From contig NZ_VFSH01000009.1 of the NCBI RefSeq assembly GCF_006385785.1, positions 23,094 through 87,093 on the forward strand: DNA of 64,000 nt, read 5' to 3'. Below the pieces are notes generated by a model, which saw only the letters and a program-made list of their open reading frames with translations, had not been told where the DNA came from and searched no databases. A program made the translations under genes and the position numbers. Of this stretch, positions 29,204-37,979 are shown in pieces. The stretch is from Streptococcus shenyangsis (GTDB lineage Bacteria > Bacillota > Bacilli > Lactobacillales > Streptococcaceae). Within the stretch, counting starts at the first letter, position 1; each line of letters opens with the position of its first letter.

Positions 29204-29289
29204 TGCGGAGAGAGGGACTTGAACCCTCACGACCTAAAGCGGTCACAGGATCCTTAGTCCTGCGCGTCTGCCAATTCCGCCATCCCCGC
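29204..29289 (-). tRNA. tRNA-Leu, anticodon AAG
   Basis: On the minus strand the molecule starts GCGGGGATGGCGGAATTGG, has an anticodon stem CAGGA/TCCTG with loop CTAAGGA (anticodon AAG, decoding CUU), a long variable arm as expected for Leu, a T-loop GGTTCAAGTCC and acceptor end CTCCGCA. CCA is not encoded. Confidence 0.95.
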
Positions 29290-29304
29290 GTCGATTACTT
29301 TACT

Positions 29305-29333
29305 AGTATATCAACTTTTAGGACTCTTGTCAA
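29305..29333 (-). promoter_or_regulatory. tRNA-Leu promoter
   Basis: Consensus TTGACA (29333-29328), 17-nt spacer, TATACT (29310-29305), just upstream of the tRNA 5' end. Confidence 0.85.
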
Positions 29334-29369
29334 CACTTTTTTCAAATTTTTTTCATTTCATCAACTAAA

Positions 29370-29945
29370 TTACTCTGAAAGTTCATTTAGCTTCTCATCT
29401 ACTAACTTAGCTCCAAGTGTATTTTTGAAATGGCCTAGAGCAAATTGATGATTTTCAGGCCAGATAGAAGCAACGGCTGGTTGAACAATCTCGATGTCAT
29501 ATCCTAGATTATAGGCATCTATAGCTGTATGCAGAACACAGATATCCGTCAAGACACCTGTTAAGATAACTGTAGAAATTCGACGCTCTCTCAAACGAAT
29601 ATCTAGGTCAGTCCCTGAAAATGCTGAATAATGGCGTTTATCCATCCAAAAAACTCGACTGTCTGAACCATGCTCTTGATAAAAGGTTCCCAAATCTCCG
29701 TATAAATTCCGTCCACTCGTCCCAATCAAATTGTGAGGAGGAAATAGCTTGCTTTCTGGATGGAAACAATCGTTTTCTTCATGAGCATCAATGGTAAAGA
29801 AGATGTAATCTCCTCGTTCAAAAGCTAATCGAGTCACCTTACTAATGGCTTCCGAAATAGCTTGAGCTGGAGCACCTGCTGTCAATTTACCACTGTCGGC
29901 AACAAAATCTTCTGTATAATCAATCGAAATCAAAGCTTTAGTCAT
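29370..29945 (-). CDS. pncA: Nicotinamidase / isochorismatase-family hydrolase
   Basis: A 191-aa cysteine hydrolase converting nicotinamide to nicotinate for NAD salvage. Catalytic triad: Asp in SIDYTEDF near residue 9, Lys in WMDKRHYSAF near 103, and Cys in LTDICVLHTAID near 136. The metal site FFTIDAHEEND is also present. Its ATG overlaps the codY stop by 1 nt (TAATG), so it is translationally coupled to codY, tying NAD salvage to the nutrient regulator. Confidence 0.9.
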   Translation of the reverse strand: MTKALISIDYTEDFVADSGKLTAGAPAQAISEAISKVTRLAFERGDYIFFTIDAHEENDCFHPESKLFPPHNLIGTSGRNLYGDLGTFYQEHGSDSRVFWMDKRHYSAFSGTDLDIRLRERRISTVILTGVLTDICVLHTAIDAYNLGYDIEIVQPAVASIWPENHQFALGHFKNTLGAKLVDEKLNELSE

Positions 29946-30733
29946 TAGTAATCTCTTTTCTTCACTTCTTCAAAAATATCTGAAATCAAGACCTTAAGGT
30001 AGGTTCCCTTCATTCCAAGTGAGCGACTTTCAATAATTCCCGCAGACTCAAGTTTACGAAGAGCATTGACAATCACAGAACGGGTAATACCGATACGGTC
30101 TGCAATCACAGACGCAGTCAACTGCCCTTCATTTCCATTTAATTCCCCTAAAATTGCTGAAACAGCACGGAGTTCGGAGTAAGACAGAGTATTAACCGCC
30201 ATGGTAACAGCAGTACGGCGACGGATATTTTTCTCATCTTCTTCACGCTGGAAGTTGAGGAGTTGAATTCCAACAACGGTACTCGCAATCTCAACAAGAA
30301 TCAAGTCCTCGTCTTCAAATTTTTTATCATTGCGCCAAATAATCAAAGAACCAAGGCGAATCCCTGATACATGAATCGGTGCAATGGTTGTCAAGCCATC
30401 TGGAAAATCCGAACGACTCTCTACAGGGAAAATACTCAAATCATGATCAACTGTCAGATTGGCTTCTGTATCGTAAATCATGTTCGCACCTTGAATGTAG
30501 TCATCTGGGAAAATCTTAGTTTGGAAGAATTGCTCTACACGATCTGTATTGGTTTTATAACGCATAAAATAACCAAGGAGACGTCCCTTGCTATTGACGA
30601 TACAAGCGTTACAGTCAATAATATCTGCCAATTGACGGGTAATCGCATTGTAGGGAAGTTCTTCCTGCAACTGCTCCTCCGAGCGCTTCAGGATAGAAGT
30701 AATTTTTCTTGTTTTTTCTAGTAAATGTGCCAT
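29945..30733 (-). CDS. codY: GTP- and BCAA-responsive pleiotropic repressor CodY
   Basis: A 262-aa global regulator. The N-terminal GAF-like domain (about 1-155) senses branched-chain amino acids, and the C-terminal winged helix contains [23 protein letters not shown] split across about 203-226, with [11 protein letters not shown] after it. CodY represses amino-acid uptake and synthesis genes and is near-essential in pneumococcus. Followed by pncA. A clear promoter and a CodY-box-like sequence lie upstream, suggesting autoregulation. Confidence 0.97.
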   Translation of the reverse strand: MAHLLEKTRKITSILKRSEEQLQEELPYNAITRQLADIIDCNACIVNSKGRLLGYFMRYKTNTDRVEQFFQTKIFPDDYIQGANMIYDTEANLTVDHDLSIFPVESRSDFPDGLTTIAPIHVSGIRLGSLIIWRNDKKFEDEDLILVEIASTVVGIQLLNFQREEDEKNIRRRTAVTMAVNTLSYSELRAVSAILGELNGNEGQLTASVIADRIGITRSVIVNALRKLESAGIIESRSLGMKGTYLKVLISDIFEEVKKRDY

Positions 30734-30759
30734 TTTTCACCTCGAATTTAATCGCTATC

Positions 30760-30788
30760 ATTATAACATAAAAAGCTTGAATTTTCAA
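30760..30788 (-). promoter_or_regulatory. codY promoter
   Basis: TTGAAA (30788-30783), 17-nt spacer, TATAAT (30765-30760), 27 nt before the codY ATG. Confidence 0.8.
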
Positions 30789-30789
30789 T

Positions 30790-30804
30790 TATTATCTGAA
30801 AATT
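30790..30804. promoter_or_regulatory. CodY-box-like motif at the codY promoter
   Basis: TATTATCTGAAAATT differs from AATTTTCWGAAAATT at two positions and abuts the -35 box, a position suited to autorepression. Site is seen; binding is inferred. Confidence 0.5.
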
Positions 30805-30861
30805 GCTTATTTAATTGCAATTTAGACTAGCTGAAATATTTTAGAAAATTAGGTTTTCTTG

Positions 30862-30890
30862 TTGACAACCTAATTTATTTTTGATATTAT
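30862..30890 (+). promoter_or_regulatory. Orphan plus-strand promoter between codY and cshA
   Basis: Perfect TTGACA (30862-30867), 17-nt spacer, TATTAT (30885-30890), facing into a region with no gene on the plus strand. Confidence 0.65.
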
Positions 30891-30896
30891 ATTATC

Positions 30897-31012
30897 ATAA
30901 GAAGATGGATGGATAATACCTTTCCATTTCACCTATCCTTTGCTATCACCATCTTCTTTCAACCTTGGTCTCCTTATATAAAAAAGCGATTCATTTTGAA
31001 CCGCTTTTTCTT
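30897..31012 (+). ncRNA. Candidate small RNA between codY and cshA
   Basis: Starts about 7 nt after the orphan promoter and ends at a strong hairpin (AAAAAGCG / CGCTTTTT, 30981-31009). The first 60 nt can close into a stem AGAAGATGG/CCATCTTCT (30900-30908 with 30949-30957). Single-stranded parts include pyrimidine-rich CACCTATCC and TCTCCTTA, which could pair with Shine-Dalgarno sequences. No ORF longer than three codons starts at its ATG. Expression is not shown; this is inferred from promoter, structure and terminator. Confidence 0.5.
30981..31009. terminator. Bidirectional terminator (cshA and candidate sRNA)
   Basis: Stem AAAAAGCG/CGCTTTTT extended by TTC/GAA; U-rich on both exits. It begins 2 nt past the cshA stop. 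Confidence 0.8.
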
Positions 31013-32588
31013 ATTTGTCACCCTTGTTACGAATAACAAAGCCTGTTTGCTTTTCGCTTGAAGTATTGCGTGGTTTTTTATTGTCTTTATTACGGTAACG
31101 TCTGTCTTTATCAAAACGATCATTGCCACGACTTCCTTTTTTGAAATCATCACGACGACCATTGCCACGGCGATCACGGTCTCGACGGTCGTCCCCACGA
31201 CGGCCTCCACGACCTCCCTTACCTTTACCACCGAAGCCATTACCTGATGGTTTAAACGGCAGTGGTTTTTCACGCGCAATCTCCACTTCAGGAAGACTAT
31301 CTGGATCCTGAACTGTTAAGCTGAGAATATACATGGCCAATTCTTCAGGACTAAATTCTGAGGCCAATTGACGAGCATCCTTGCCAAACTTCTCAAAGTT
31401 GCTACGAATCTCCTCATTAGCAAAATCACGTTCGATTTTCTTAAGAGCTACTTGCTTTTTAGCTTGGAAGGCTTCTTCTGCACTTGCAGGTTTGAGACCT
31501 TTCATGCGTTTCTTTGTCAAGTTCTCGATGATTTGGAGGTAACCCATTTCATTAGGTGAAACGAAGGTAATAGACTGACCTGATTTACCAGCACGACCTG
31601 TACGCCCGATACGGTGAACATAACTTTCAGGATCTTGTGGAATATCGTAGTTGTAGACATGGGTCACACCTGAAATATCCAACCCACGCGCTGCAACGTC
31701 TGTCGCAACCAAAACATCAAGATTGCCATTTTTAAAGTCACGAAGGACACGAAGACGTTTGTTTTGGTCTAGGTCTCCATGAATTCCTTCTGCACGGAAG
31801 CCACGGATTTTCAGACCACGAGTCAATTCATCTACACGGCGTTTTGTACGACCAAATACGATAGCAAGTTCTGGTTGTTCCACGTCCATGAGACGGGTCA
31901 TGGTATCAAATTTTTCTTGTTCTTTAACTCGGATATAGTATTGGTCAACCAATTCTGTTGTCAATTCCTTGGCAGCAATCTTCACATGCTCAGGTTCTTT
32001 CATAAACTGAACACCGATACGCTTGATGGCATCTGGCATAGTTGCTGAGAAGAGTAGGGTTTGACGGTTTTCAGGGACACGAGAAATGATCGCTTCGATA
32101 TCTTCAAGGAAGCCCATGTTGAGCATTTCATCTGCTTCGTCAAGGATGAGAGTTTCAATATCTTGTAATTTCAAGGCCTTGCGTTTAATCAAGTCCAAGA
32201 GGCGACCTGGAGTTCCCACCACGATATGGGCACCAGATTTAAGAGCTTTGATTTGTTTTTCAATGCTGGAACCACCGTAAACTGAGCGAACTTTCACTCC
32301 CTTGCTACGGCCAAAGCGGAAGAGTTCTTCTTGACTTTGGACAGCAAGTTCACGTGTTGGAGCGATAACCAAAGCTTGGATGGTCGCTTCTTCTGTACGG
32401 ATTTTTTCAAGGGTAGGCAAGCCAAAGGCTGCAGTTTTTCCTGTACCAGTCTGAGCTTGACCGATAACGTCCTTACCTTCAAGAGCCAAGGGAATAGTTT
32501 GTTCTTGGATCGGACTGGCTTCTACAAAACCAGCTTTTTCAATCTCTGCTAGCAAATCAGCAGACAAGTTTAATTCATTAAATTTCAC
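31011..32588 (-). CDS. cshA: DEAD-box ATP-dependent RNA helicase (CshA/DeaD type)
   Basis: A 525-aa helicase. Q motif ASPIQEQTIPLAL near 25, Walker A AQTGTGKTAAF near 45, PTRELA, DEAD in LILDEADEML near 150, SAT in LFSATMP near 182, and motif VI YVHRIGRTGRAGKSG near 323. The C-terminal tail (about 430-525) is Gly/Arg/Asp-rich and RNA-binding. Helicases of this type are part of the Firmicute RNA degradosome and cold adaptation. The start codon is GTG with a poor ribosome site, and it follows a structured leader of about 150 nt. Confidence 0.95.
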   Translation of the reverse strand: MKFNELNLSADLLAEIEKAGFVEASPIQEQTIPLALEGKDVIGQAQTGTGKTAAFGLPTLEKIRTEEATIQALVIAPTRELAVQSQEELFRFGRSKGVKVRSVYGGSSIEKQIKALKSGAHIVVGTPGRLLDLIKRKALKLQDIETLILDEADEMLNMGFLEDIEAIISRVPENRQTLLFSATMPDAIKRIGVQFMKEPEHVKIAAKELTTELVDQYYIRVKEQEKFDTMTRLMDVEQPELAIVFGRTKRRVDELTRGLKIRGFRAEGIHGDLDQNKRLRVLRDFKNGNLDVLVATDVAARGLDISGVTHVYNYDIPQDPESYVHRIGRTGRAGKSGQSITFVSPNEMGYLQIIENLTKKRMKGLKPASAEEAFQAKKQVALKKIERDFANEEIRSNFEKFGKDARQLASEFSPEELAMYILSLTVQDPDSLPEVEIAREKPLPFKPSGNGFGGKGKGGRGGRRGDDRRDRDRRGNGRRDDFKKGSRGNDRFDKDRRYRNKDNKKPRNTSSEKQTGFVIRNKGDK

Positions 32589-32753
32589 GTTATTCTTCTT
32601 TCTAAAGGTGGTGCGAAGCCACCCTATAGGGCTTAGTTTATACTTTTCTTTTTATGACGGATTTTCATATACTGGATATAAAATCGTGTTGCTTCTTTTC
32701 CACAAAAGAAAAGTACTGTTTTCTTTGCAACCTATCTAGTATAACACAAGACA
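32589..32753 (-). promoter_or_regulatory. cshA promoter and long structured 5' leader
   Basis: Extended -10 TGTTATACT (-10 at 32753-32748). The leader is about 150 nt, A-rich, with a hairpin GGTGG...CCACC (about 32604-32620) shortly before the weak ribosome site. Such leaders support autoregulation or cold response in other DEAD-box helicase genes; that role is inferred here. Confidence 0.5.
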
Positions 32754-32785
32754 AGCTTAAAAGATAGCCCAATTTCTCTAGAAAA

Positions 32786-34012
32786 TCATGTAAGCGGTTT
32801 TTGGCTTTCCTTTTTGATTGAACGACCTAGATAATAAGACAAAGCCAAGGCTATACTATATAAAATGAGAAAAACGAACAAGGTTTGTGTGTAAGAATGA
32901 GCCATTTTATAAGTCTCTGCTAATAAAATAGGTCCTGCTAAACCAGCCATTGCCCAAGCTGTTAAAATATATCCATGCAGAGCGGCCAATTCCTTGGTTC
33001 CAAAAATATCACTGAGATAAGCCGGAATCAATGAAAAACCAGCTCCATAGCAAGTCATCAAAATAGACATAGCGACTACAAATAAAACGGAATTTGTAAA
33101 GAGCCAAAGCGAGAGAGAAAAGAAAAGATTGACAAGCAGTAATATACTAAAGGTTAGAGGGCGACCGATATAGTCAGATAAACTCGCCCAGAGCAAACGA
33201 CCAAACCCATTGAAAATCCCTAAAACGCCCACCATTACTGCTGCATGACTTGTAGACAAGCCAGCCATCTCCTGTGCCATTGGCGATGCCGCTGAAATTA
33301 AGCCTAAACCACAAGCTATGTTGATAAAGAAAATAATCCAAAGTATATAAAACCGATTGCTTTTCAGGGCCTGATTTGCAGCCATTCCTTGCGTCAAAGA
33401 GGTTATTTTTTCTTTCCCTGAAACAGATAAAATTGCAAGCTCTTGCTCATTTGGACGCTTAATGAATTGTGAAGCTAGGAGCATGATAATAAAGTAACTT
33501 GCACCTAAAATATAAAAAGTTTCTACAAGCCCTACCCCTGCGATGAGATGTTGCGCTATGGGACTAGTCAATAAAGAAGCAAAACCAAACCCCATAATCG
33601 CTAAACCTGTTGCGAGACCACGTTTATCAGGAAACCATTTTATAATCGTTGACACAGGGGTAATATAGCCTGCTCCCAAACCAAGCCCACCTAAAATGCC
33701 ATAAGCGAGATACAACAACCACAGCTCCTGACGGTCTATTGCAAATCCTGTTAAGATATTTCCACCTGCGTATAGAAAAGCAGATAGACTCCCCATGACT
33801 CTCGGACCAAATTTTTCTACCAAACGCCCCATAAATGCAGCCGATAATCCCAAACAAAAGATTGCTAGACTAAAGGCAAAGGCAACAGAAGCCTGATCCC
33901 ATCCCGTTTTTTCAATAATAGGGTTGCGATAAACACTCCAAGCATAAGTCGAACCCAGCATTAAGTGTAAAATGACCCCAGCAAAAGCAATAATATAACG
34001 ATTCAATTTCAT
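32786..34012 (-). CDS. OFA-family major facilitator (oxalate/formate antiporter-like)
   Basis: A 408-aa permease with 12 predicted membrane segments. N-terminal GSTYAWSVYRNPI, GRLVEKFGPRVMG and GGLGLGAGYITPVSTIIKWFPDKRGLATG are typical of the oxalate/formate antiporter family. The real substrate is unknown; streptococci are not known oxalate users and family members also move other monocarboxylates. Transcribed alone, divergently from har. Confidence 0.85.
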   Translation of the reverse strand: MKLNRYIIAFAGVILHLMLGSTYAWSVYRNPIIEKTGWDQASVAFAFSLAIFCLGLSAAFMGRLVEKFGPRVMGSLSAFLYAGGNILTGFAIDRQELWLLYLAYGILGGLGLGAGYITPVSTIIKWFPDKRGLATGLAIMGFGFASLLTSPIAQHLIAGVGLVETFYILGASYFIIMLLASQFIKRPNEQELAILSVSGKEKITSLTQGMAANQALKSNRFYILWIIFFINIACGLGLISAASPMAQEMAGLSTSHAAVMVGVLGIFNGFGRLLWASLSDYIGRPLTFSILLLVNLFFSLSLWLFTNSVLFVVAMSILMTCYGAGFSLIPAYLSDIFGTKELAALHGYILTAWAMAGLAGPILLAETYKMAHSYTQTLFVFLILYSIALALSYYLGRSIKKESQKPLT

Positions 34013-34205
34013 AAAACCTCCTATTTTCGAACATTTATTCTATCTTATATAAAAATAGATAGGATTTTAGTTTATCAAGCTTGTCAAAAAATTACTAGTT
34101 TTTTGTTTGGAAAGCGTTTTTAGCTTTTTCTGTCTTTTTCGTAGCAGAATTGTGCAAAAGTTTTTTTCTTGTGCTAGAATGAAAGTCGAAAAGGAGGAAT
34201 TCTAA

Positions 34206-35522
34206 ATGTTAACTTATGATTTAATCGTTATCGGATTTGGTAAAGCTGGTAAAACACTAGCTGGTAAATTGGCTTCAGCTGGCAAAAAAGTTGCCCTCGT
34301 TGAACGTAGTAAAGCTATGTATGGTGGAACTTGTATCAACATTGGTTGTATCCCAACTAAAACTTTACTAGTTGCTGCTGAGAAAGACTTGTCTTTTGAA
34401 GAAGTGATTGCTACCAAAAATACTATCACTGGTCGCCTCAATGGTAAAAACTATGCTACTGTTGCAGGTACAGGCGTGGATATCTTTGATGCGGAAGCTC
34501 ACTTCCTTTCAAATAAAGTCATCGAAATCCAAGCTGGTGATGAAAAGAAAGAACTGACCGCTGAAACAATCGTCATCAACACTGGTGCTGTTTCAAACGT
34601 CTTGCCAATCCCTGGACTTGCTACAAGCAAAAACGTCTTTGACTCAACAGGTATTCAAAACTTGGACAAATTGCCTGAAAAACTTGGAATCCTTGGTGGC
34701 GGAAATATCGGTCTTGAATTTGCTGGTCTTTACAACAAACTTGGAAGCAAGGTTACAGTTCTAGATGCCTTGGATACTTTCCTACCTCGTGCAGAACCTT
34801 CCATCGCAGCTCTTGCTAAGCAATACATGGAAGAAGACGGTATTGAATTGCTTCAAAATATCCGCACTACTGAAATCAAAAACGATAGTGACCAAGTGCT
34901 CCTTGTAACTGAAAACGAAACTTACCGTTTCGACGCCCTTCTCTACTCAACTGGACGCAAACCAAATGTAGAACCACTTCAACTTGAAAATACAGATATT
35001 GAACTAACTGAACGTGGTGCTATTAAAGTAGACAAACATTGTCAAACAAACGTTCCTGGTGTCTTTGCAGTTGGAGATGTCAACGGTGGCCTTCAATTTA
35101 CTTACATTTCACTTGATGACTTCCGTGTTGTTTACAGCTACCTTGCTGGAGATGGCAGCTACACACTTGAAGACCGTCTCAATGTACCAAACACTATGTT
35201 CATCACACCTGCACTTTCACAAGTCGGTTTGACTGAAAGCCAAGCTGCTGATTTGAAACTTCCATACGCAGTGAAGGAAATCCCTGTTGCAGCAATGCCT
35301 CGCGGTCACGTAAATGGAGACCTTCGCGGAGCTTTCAAAGCTGTTGTTAATACTGAAACAAAAGAAATTCTTGGAGCAAGCATCTTCTCAGAAGGTTCTC
35401 AAGAAATCATCAACATCATCACTGTTGCTATGGACAATAAGATTCCTTACACTTACTTCACAAAACAAATCTTCACTCACCCAACCTTGGCTGAGAACTT
35501 GAATGACTTGTTTGCGATTTAA
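34206..35522 (+). CDS. har: FAD/NAD(P)H disulfide oxidoreductase, hypothiocyanous acid reductase (RclA-like)
   Basis: A 438-aa class I pyridine nucleotide-disulfide oxidoreductase. FAD site VIGFGKAGKTLAGKLA at 8-23, redox disulfide GGTCINIGCIPTK near 40-52, NAD(P)H site GGGNIGLEFAGLY near 160, second FAD motif VFAVGDVNGGLQFT near 290, and C-terminal dimer domain ending FTHPTLAENLNDLF. Family knowledge: the pneumococcal orthologue reduces HOSCN made by host peroxidases and is needed for colonisation; RclA is the E. coli relative. AAGGAGGAATT precedes the ATG and a TG-extended -10 (TGCTAGAAT) lies upstream. Monocistronic, with terminator at 35543. Confidence 0.9.
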   Translation: MLTYDLIVIGFGKAGKTLAGKLASAGKKVALVERSKAMYGGTCINIGCIPTKTLLVAAEKDLSFEEVIATKNTITGRLNGKNYATVAGTGVDIFDAEAHFLSNKVIEIQAGDEKKELTAETIVINTGAVSNVLPIPGLATSKNVFDSTGIQNLDKLPEKLGILGGGNIGLEFAGLYNKLGSKVTVLDALDTFLPRAEPSIAALAKQYMEEDGIELLQNIRTTEIKNDSDQVLLVTENETYRFDALLYSTGRKPNVEPLQLENTDIELTERGAIKVDKHCQTNVPGVFAVGDVNGGLQFTYISLDDFRVVYSYLAGDGSYTLEDRLNVPNTMFITPALSQVGLTESQAADLKLPYAVKEIPVAAMPRGHVNGDLRGAFKAVVNTETKEILGASIFSEGSQEIINIITVAMDNKIPYTYFTKQIFTHPTLAENLNDLFAI

Positions 35523-35542
35523 GTTGAGATTTAATCGTATCG

Positions 35543-35566
35543 AACAGCCCTCTGAGGGCTGTTTTC
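35543..35566 (+). terminator. har terminator
   Basis: Perfect AACAGCCCTC/GAGGGCTGTT hairpin followed by TTTTC. Confidence 0.9.
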
Positions 35567-35582
35567 ATTTCTGCGAAATCTC

Positions 35583-35688
35583 ATACTCTTCGAAAATCAA
35601 ATTCAAACTACGTCAGCTTCACCTTGCCGTACTCAAGTACAGCCTGCGGCTAGCTTACTAGTTTGCTCTTTGATTTTCATTGAGTATC
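35583..35688 (-). repeat. BOX element 3 (A-C, no boxB)
   Basis: Short reversed BOX. The boxC end (TACTCTTCGAAAATC) joins boxA (CTAGTTTGCTCTTTGATTTTC) directly through GTACTCAAGTAC. It lies between har and murT. Confidence 0.85.
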
Positions 35689-35714
35689 AAATCTGTCTTT
35701 TCCCTCTTTTATGA

Positions 35715-35720
35715 TATAAT
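35715..35720 (+). promoter_or_regulatory. Extended -10 promoter of murT-gatD
   Basis: TGATATAAT with the hexamer at 35715-35720. The murT ATG begins at 35727, so transcription should start at the start codon (leaderless). Confidence 0.65.
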
Positions 35721-35726
35721 AGAAAC

Positions 35727-37070
35727 ATGAAATTAAAAACTACTTTGGGCCTTCTTGCTGGGCGTTCTTCCCACTTCGTTTTAAGCCGTCTTGGCCGAGG
35801 GAGTACGCTTCCAGGAAAACTTGCCCTTCAATTTGATAAAGATATTTTACAAAACCTAGCTAAGAACTACGAGATTGTCGTGGTCACTGGAACCAACGGA
35901 AAAACCTTGACAACTGCCCTCACTGTCGGCATTTTAAAAGAGGTTTATGGTCAAGTTCTGACCAACCCAAGCGGTGCCAACATGATTACAGGAATTGCGA
36001 CAACCTTCTTAACAGCCAAATCGTCTAAAACTGGGAAAAATATTGCCGTCCTAGAAATCGACGAAGCCAGTCTATCTCGTATCTGTGACTATATCCAGCC
36101 AAGCCTTTTTGTTATCACCAATATCTTCCGTGACCAGATGGACCGCTATGGTGAGATTTACACAACTTACAAGATGATTTTGGATGCTATTCGTAAAGTG
36201 CCTACTGCCACTGTTCTCCTTAATGGAGACAGCCCACTTTTCTACAAGCCAGCTATTCCAAATCCTGTAGAGTATTTTGGTTTTGACTTGGAGAAAGGTC
36301 CAGCCCAGCTGGCTCACTATAATACCGACGGAATTCTCTGTCCTGACTGCCAAGGCATCCTCAAATATGAGCATAATACCTATGCAAACTTGGGTGCCTA
36401 TATCTGTGAAAGCTGCGGATGTAAACGTCCTGATCTCGACTATCGCTTGACAGAATTGGTTGAGTTAACCAACAATCGCTCTCGCTTTGTCATTGACGGA
36501 CAAGAATACGGTATTCAAATCGGTGGTCTCTACAATATCTACAACGCCCTAGCTGCTGTGGCTATCGCCCGTTTCCTTGGTGCAGATTCACAACTAATCA
36601 AGCAAGGATTTGATAAGAGCCGTGCTGTCTTTGGTCGTCAGGAAACCTTCCATATCGGTGACAAGGAATGTACCCTCGTCTTGATTAAAAATCCAGTCGG
36701 TGCAACTCAAGCTATCGAAATGATTAAACTAGCGCCTTATCCATTTAGCCTATCTGTTCTCCTTAATGCCAACTATGCGGACGGAATTGATACTAGCTGG
36801 ATTTGGGATGCTGATTTTGAACAAATCACTGAGATGGACATTCCTGAAATCAACGCTGGCGGTGTTCGCCATTCTGAAATTGCACGTCGTCTCCGAGTGA
36901 CAGGCTATCCAGCTGAGAAAATCACTGAAACAAGCAATCTGGAGCAAGTTCTCAAGACCATTGAGAACCAAGACTGCAAGCATGCCTATATCCTAGCTAC
37001 CTATACTGCTATGCTGGAATTCCGCGAACTGCTGGCTAGTCGTCAGATTGTTAGAAAGGAGATGAACTAA
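35727..37070 (+). CDS. murT: Lipid II isoglutaminyl synthase, Mur ligase-like subunit MurT
   Basis: A 447-aa Mur-ligase-fold protein. The ATP site is [14 protein letters not shown] near 53-66. A zinc ribbon formed by CPDCQG and CESCGC near 205-232 is characteristic of MurT, and a C-terminal Mur domain (DUF1727) follows. With GatD it amidates the alpha-carboxyl of D-Glu in lipid II, needed for peptidoglycan cross-linking in pneumococcus. The stop overlaps the gatD ATG (TAATG), giving coupled subunits. No Shine-Dalgarno is visible. Confidence 0.95.
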   Translation: MKLKTTLGLLAGRSSHFVLSRLGRGSTLPGKLALQFDKDILQNLAKNYEIVVVTGTNGKTLTTALTVGILKEVYGQVLTNPSGANMITGIATTFLTAKSSKTGKNIAVLEIDEASLSRICDYIQPSLFVITNIFRDQMDRYGEIYTTYKMILDAIRKVPTATVLLNGDSPLFYKPAIPNPVEYFGFDLEKGPAQLAHYNTDGILCPDCQGILKYEHNTYANLGAYICESCGCKRPDLDYRLTELVELTNNRSRFVIDGQEYGIQIGGLYNIYNALAAVAIARFLGADSQLIKQGFDKSRAVFGRQETFHIGDKECTLVLIKNPVGATQAIEMIKLAPYPFSLSVLLNANYADGIDTSWIWDADFEQITEMDIPEINAGGVRHSEIARRLRVTGYPAEKITETSNLEQVLKTIENQDCKHAYILATYTAMLEFRELLASRQIVRKEMN

Positions 37071-37852
37071 TGGTTTATACTTCACTTTCCTCAAAAGATG
37101 GCAATTACCCTTATCAGCTCAACATTGCTCACCTCTACGGAAATCTCATGAATACCTATGGGGACAATGGAAACATCCTCATGCTCAAGTATGTTGCTGA
37201 AAAACTGGGAGCCCATGTGACCGTTGACATCGTTTCACTTCATGATGATTTTGATGAAAATCACTACGACATCGCCTTTTTCGGTGGCGGTCAAGACTTT
37301 GAACAAAGTATTATTGCAGACGACCTACCTGCTAAAAAAGAGAGCATTGACAACTACATCCAAAACGACGGTGTGGTTCTGGCTATCTGTGGTGGTTTCC
37401 AACTATTGGGTCAATATTATATTGAAGCATCGGGTAGGCGTATCGAAGGGCTAGGTGTCATGGGCCACTACACCCTCAACCAGACCAATAACCGTTTTAT
37501 CGGTGACATCAAGATTCACAATGAAGATTTCAATGAAACCTACTATGGTTTTGAAAATCATCAGGGTCGTACCTCCCTCTCAGATGACCAAAAACCGCTG
37601 GGACAGGTTGTCTATGGAAATGGAAATAACGAAGAAAAGGTCGGCGAAGGAGTTCATTATAAGAATGTCTTTGGTTCTTACTTCCACGGGCCTATCCTCT
37701 CTCGTAATGCCAATCTAGCTTATCGCCTAGTCACTACTGCCCTCAAGAAGAAATATGGTCAGGACATTCAACTCCCTGCTTATGAGGATATTCTCAGCCA
37801 AGAAATCGCTGAAGAATACAGCGACGTCAAAAGCAAGGCTGACTTTTCATAA
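37070..37852 (+). CDS. gatD: Lipid II isoglutaminyl synthase, glutaminase subunit GatD
   Basis: A 260-aa class I glutamine amidotransferase. The nucleophile Cys107 is in [21 protein letters not shown] near 73 forms the oxyanion region, and the catalytic His is in [10 protein letters not shown] near 205. It supplies ammonia from glutamine to MurT. Coupled to murT by a 1-nt overlap; the upstream AGGAGATGAAC in murT serves as its ribosome site. Confidence 0.95.
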   Translation: MVYTSLSSKDGNYPYQLNIAHLYGNLMNTYGDNGNILMLKYVAEKLGAHVTVDIVSLHDDFDENHYDIAFFGGGQDFEQSIIADDLPAKKESIDNYIQNDGVVLAICGGFQLLGQYYIEASGRRIEGLGVMGHYTLNQTNNRFIGDIKIHNEDFNETYYGFENHQGRTSLSDDQKPLGQVVYGNGNNEEKVGEGVHYKNVFGSYFHGPILSRNANLAYRLVTTALKKKYGQDIQLPAYEDILSQEIAEEYSDVKSKADFS

Positions 37853-37870
37853 ACAAAGGAAAATGATATC

Positions 37871-37906
37871 AAAGAACTCCGTTATCTTGTCGGAGTTCTT
37901 TTTGTC
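37871..37906 (+). terminator. murT-gatD terminator
   Basis: AAAGAACTCCG/CGGAGTTCTTT stem followed by a T run. Confidence 0.9.
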
Positions 37907-37979
37907 TTTTCTTTTACCCTTCTCCCTTGCATTTTCTCTCTTTTTTTGCCAAAATAGAGGGGTAGAAAGAAGGTAGCAT

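Noticed and set aside
31123..31311. Pro/Arg-rich 62-codon plus-strand frame inside cshA
   Set aside because: It is the antisense of the Gly/Arg-rich helicase tail, which gives artificial Pro/Arg-rich open frames.
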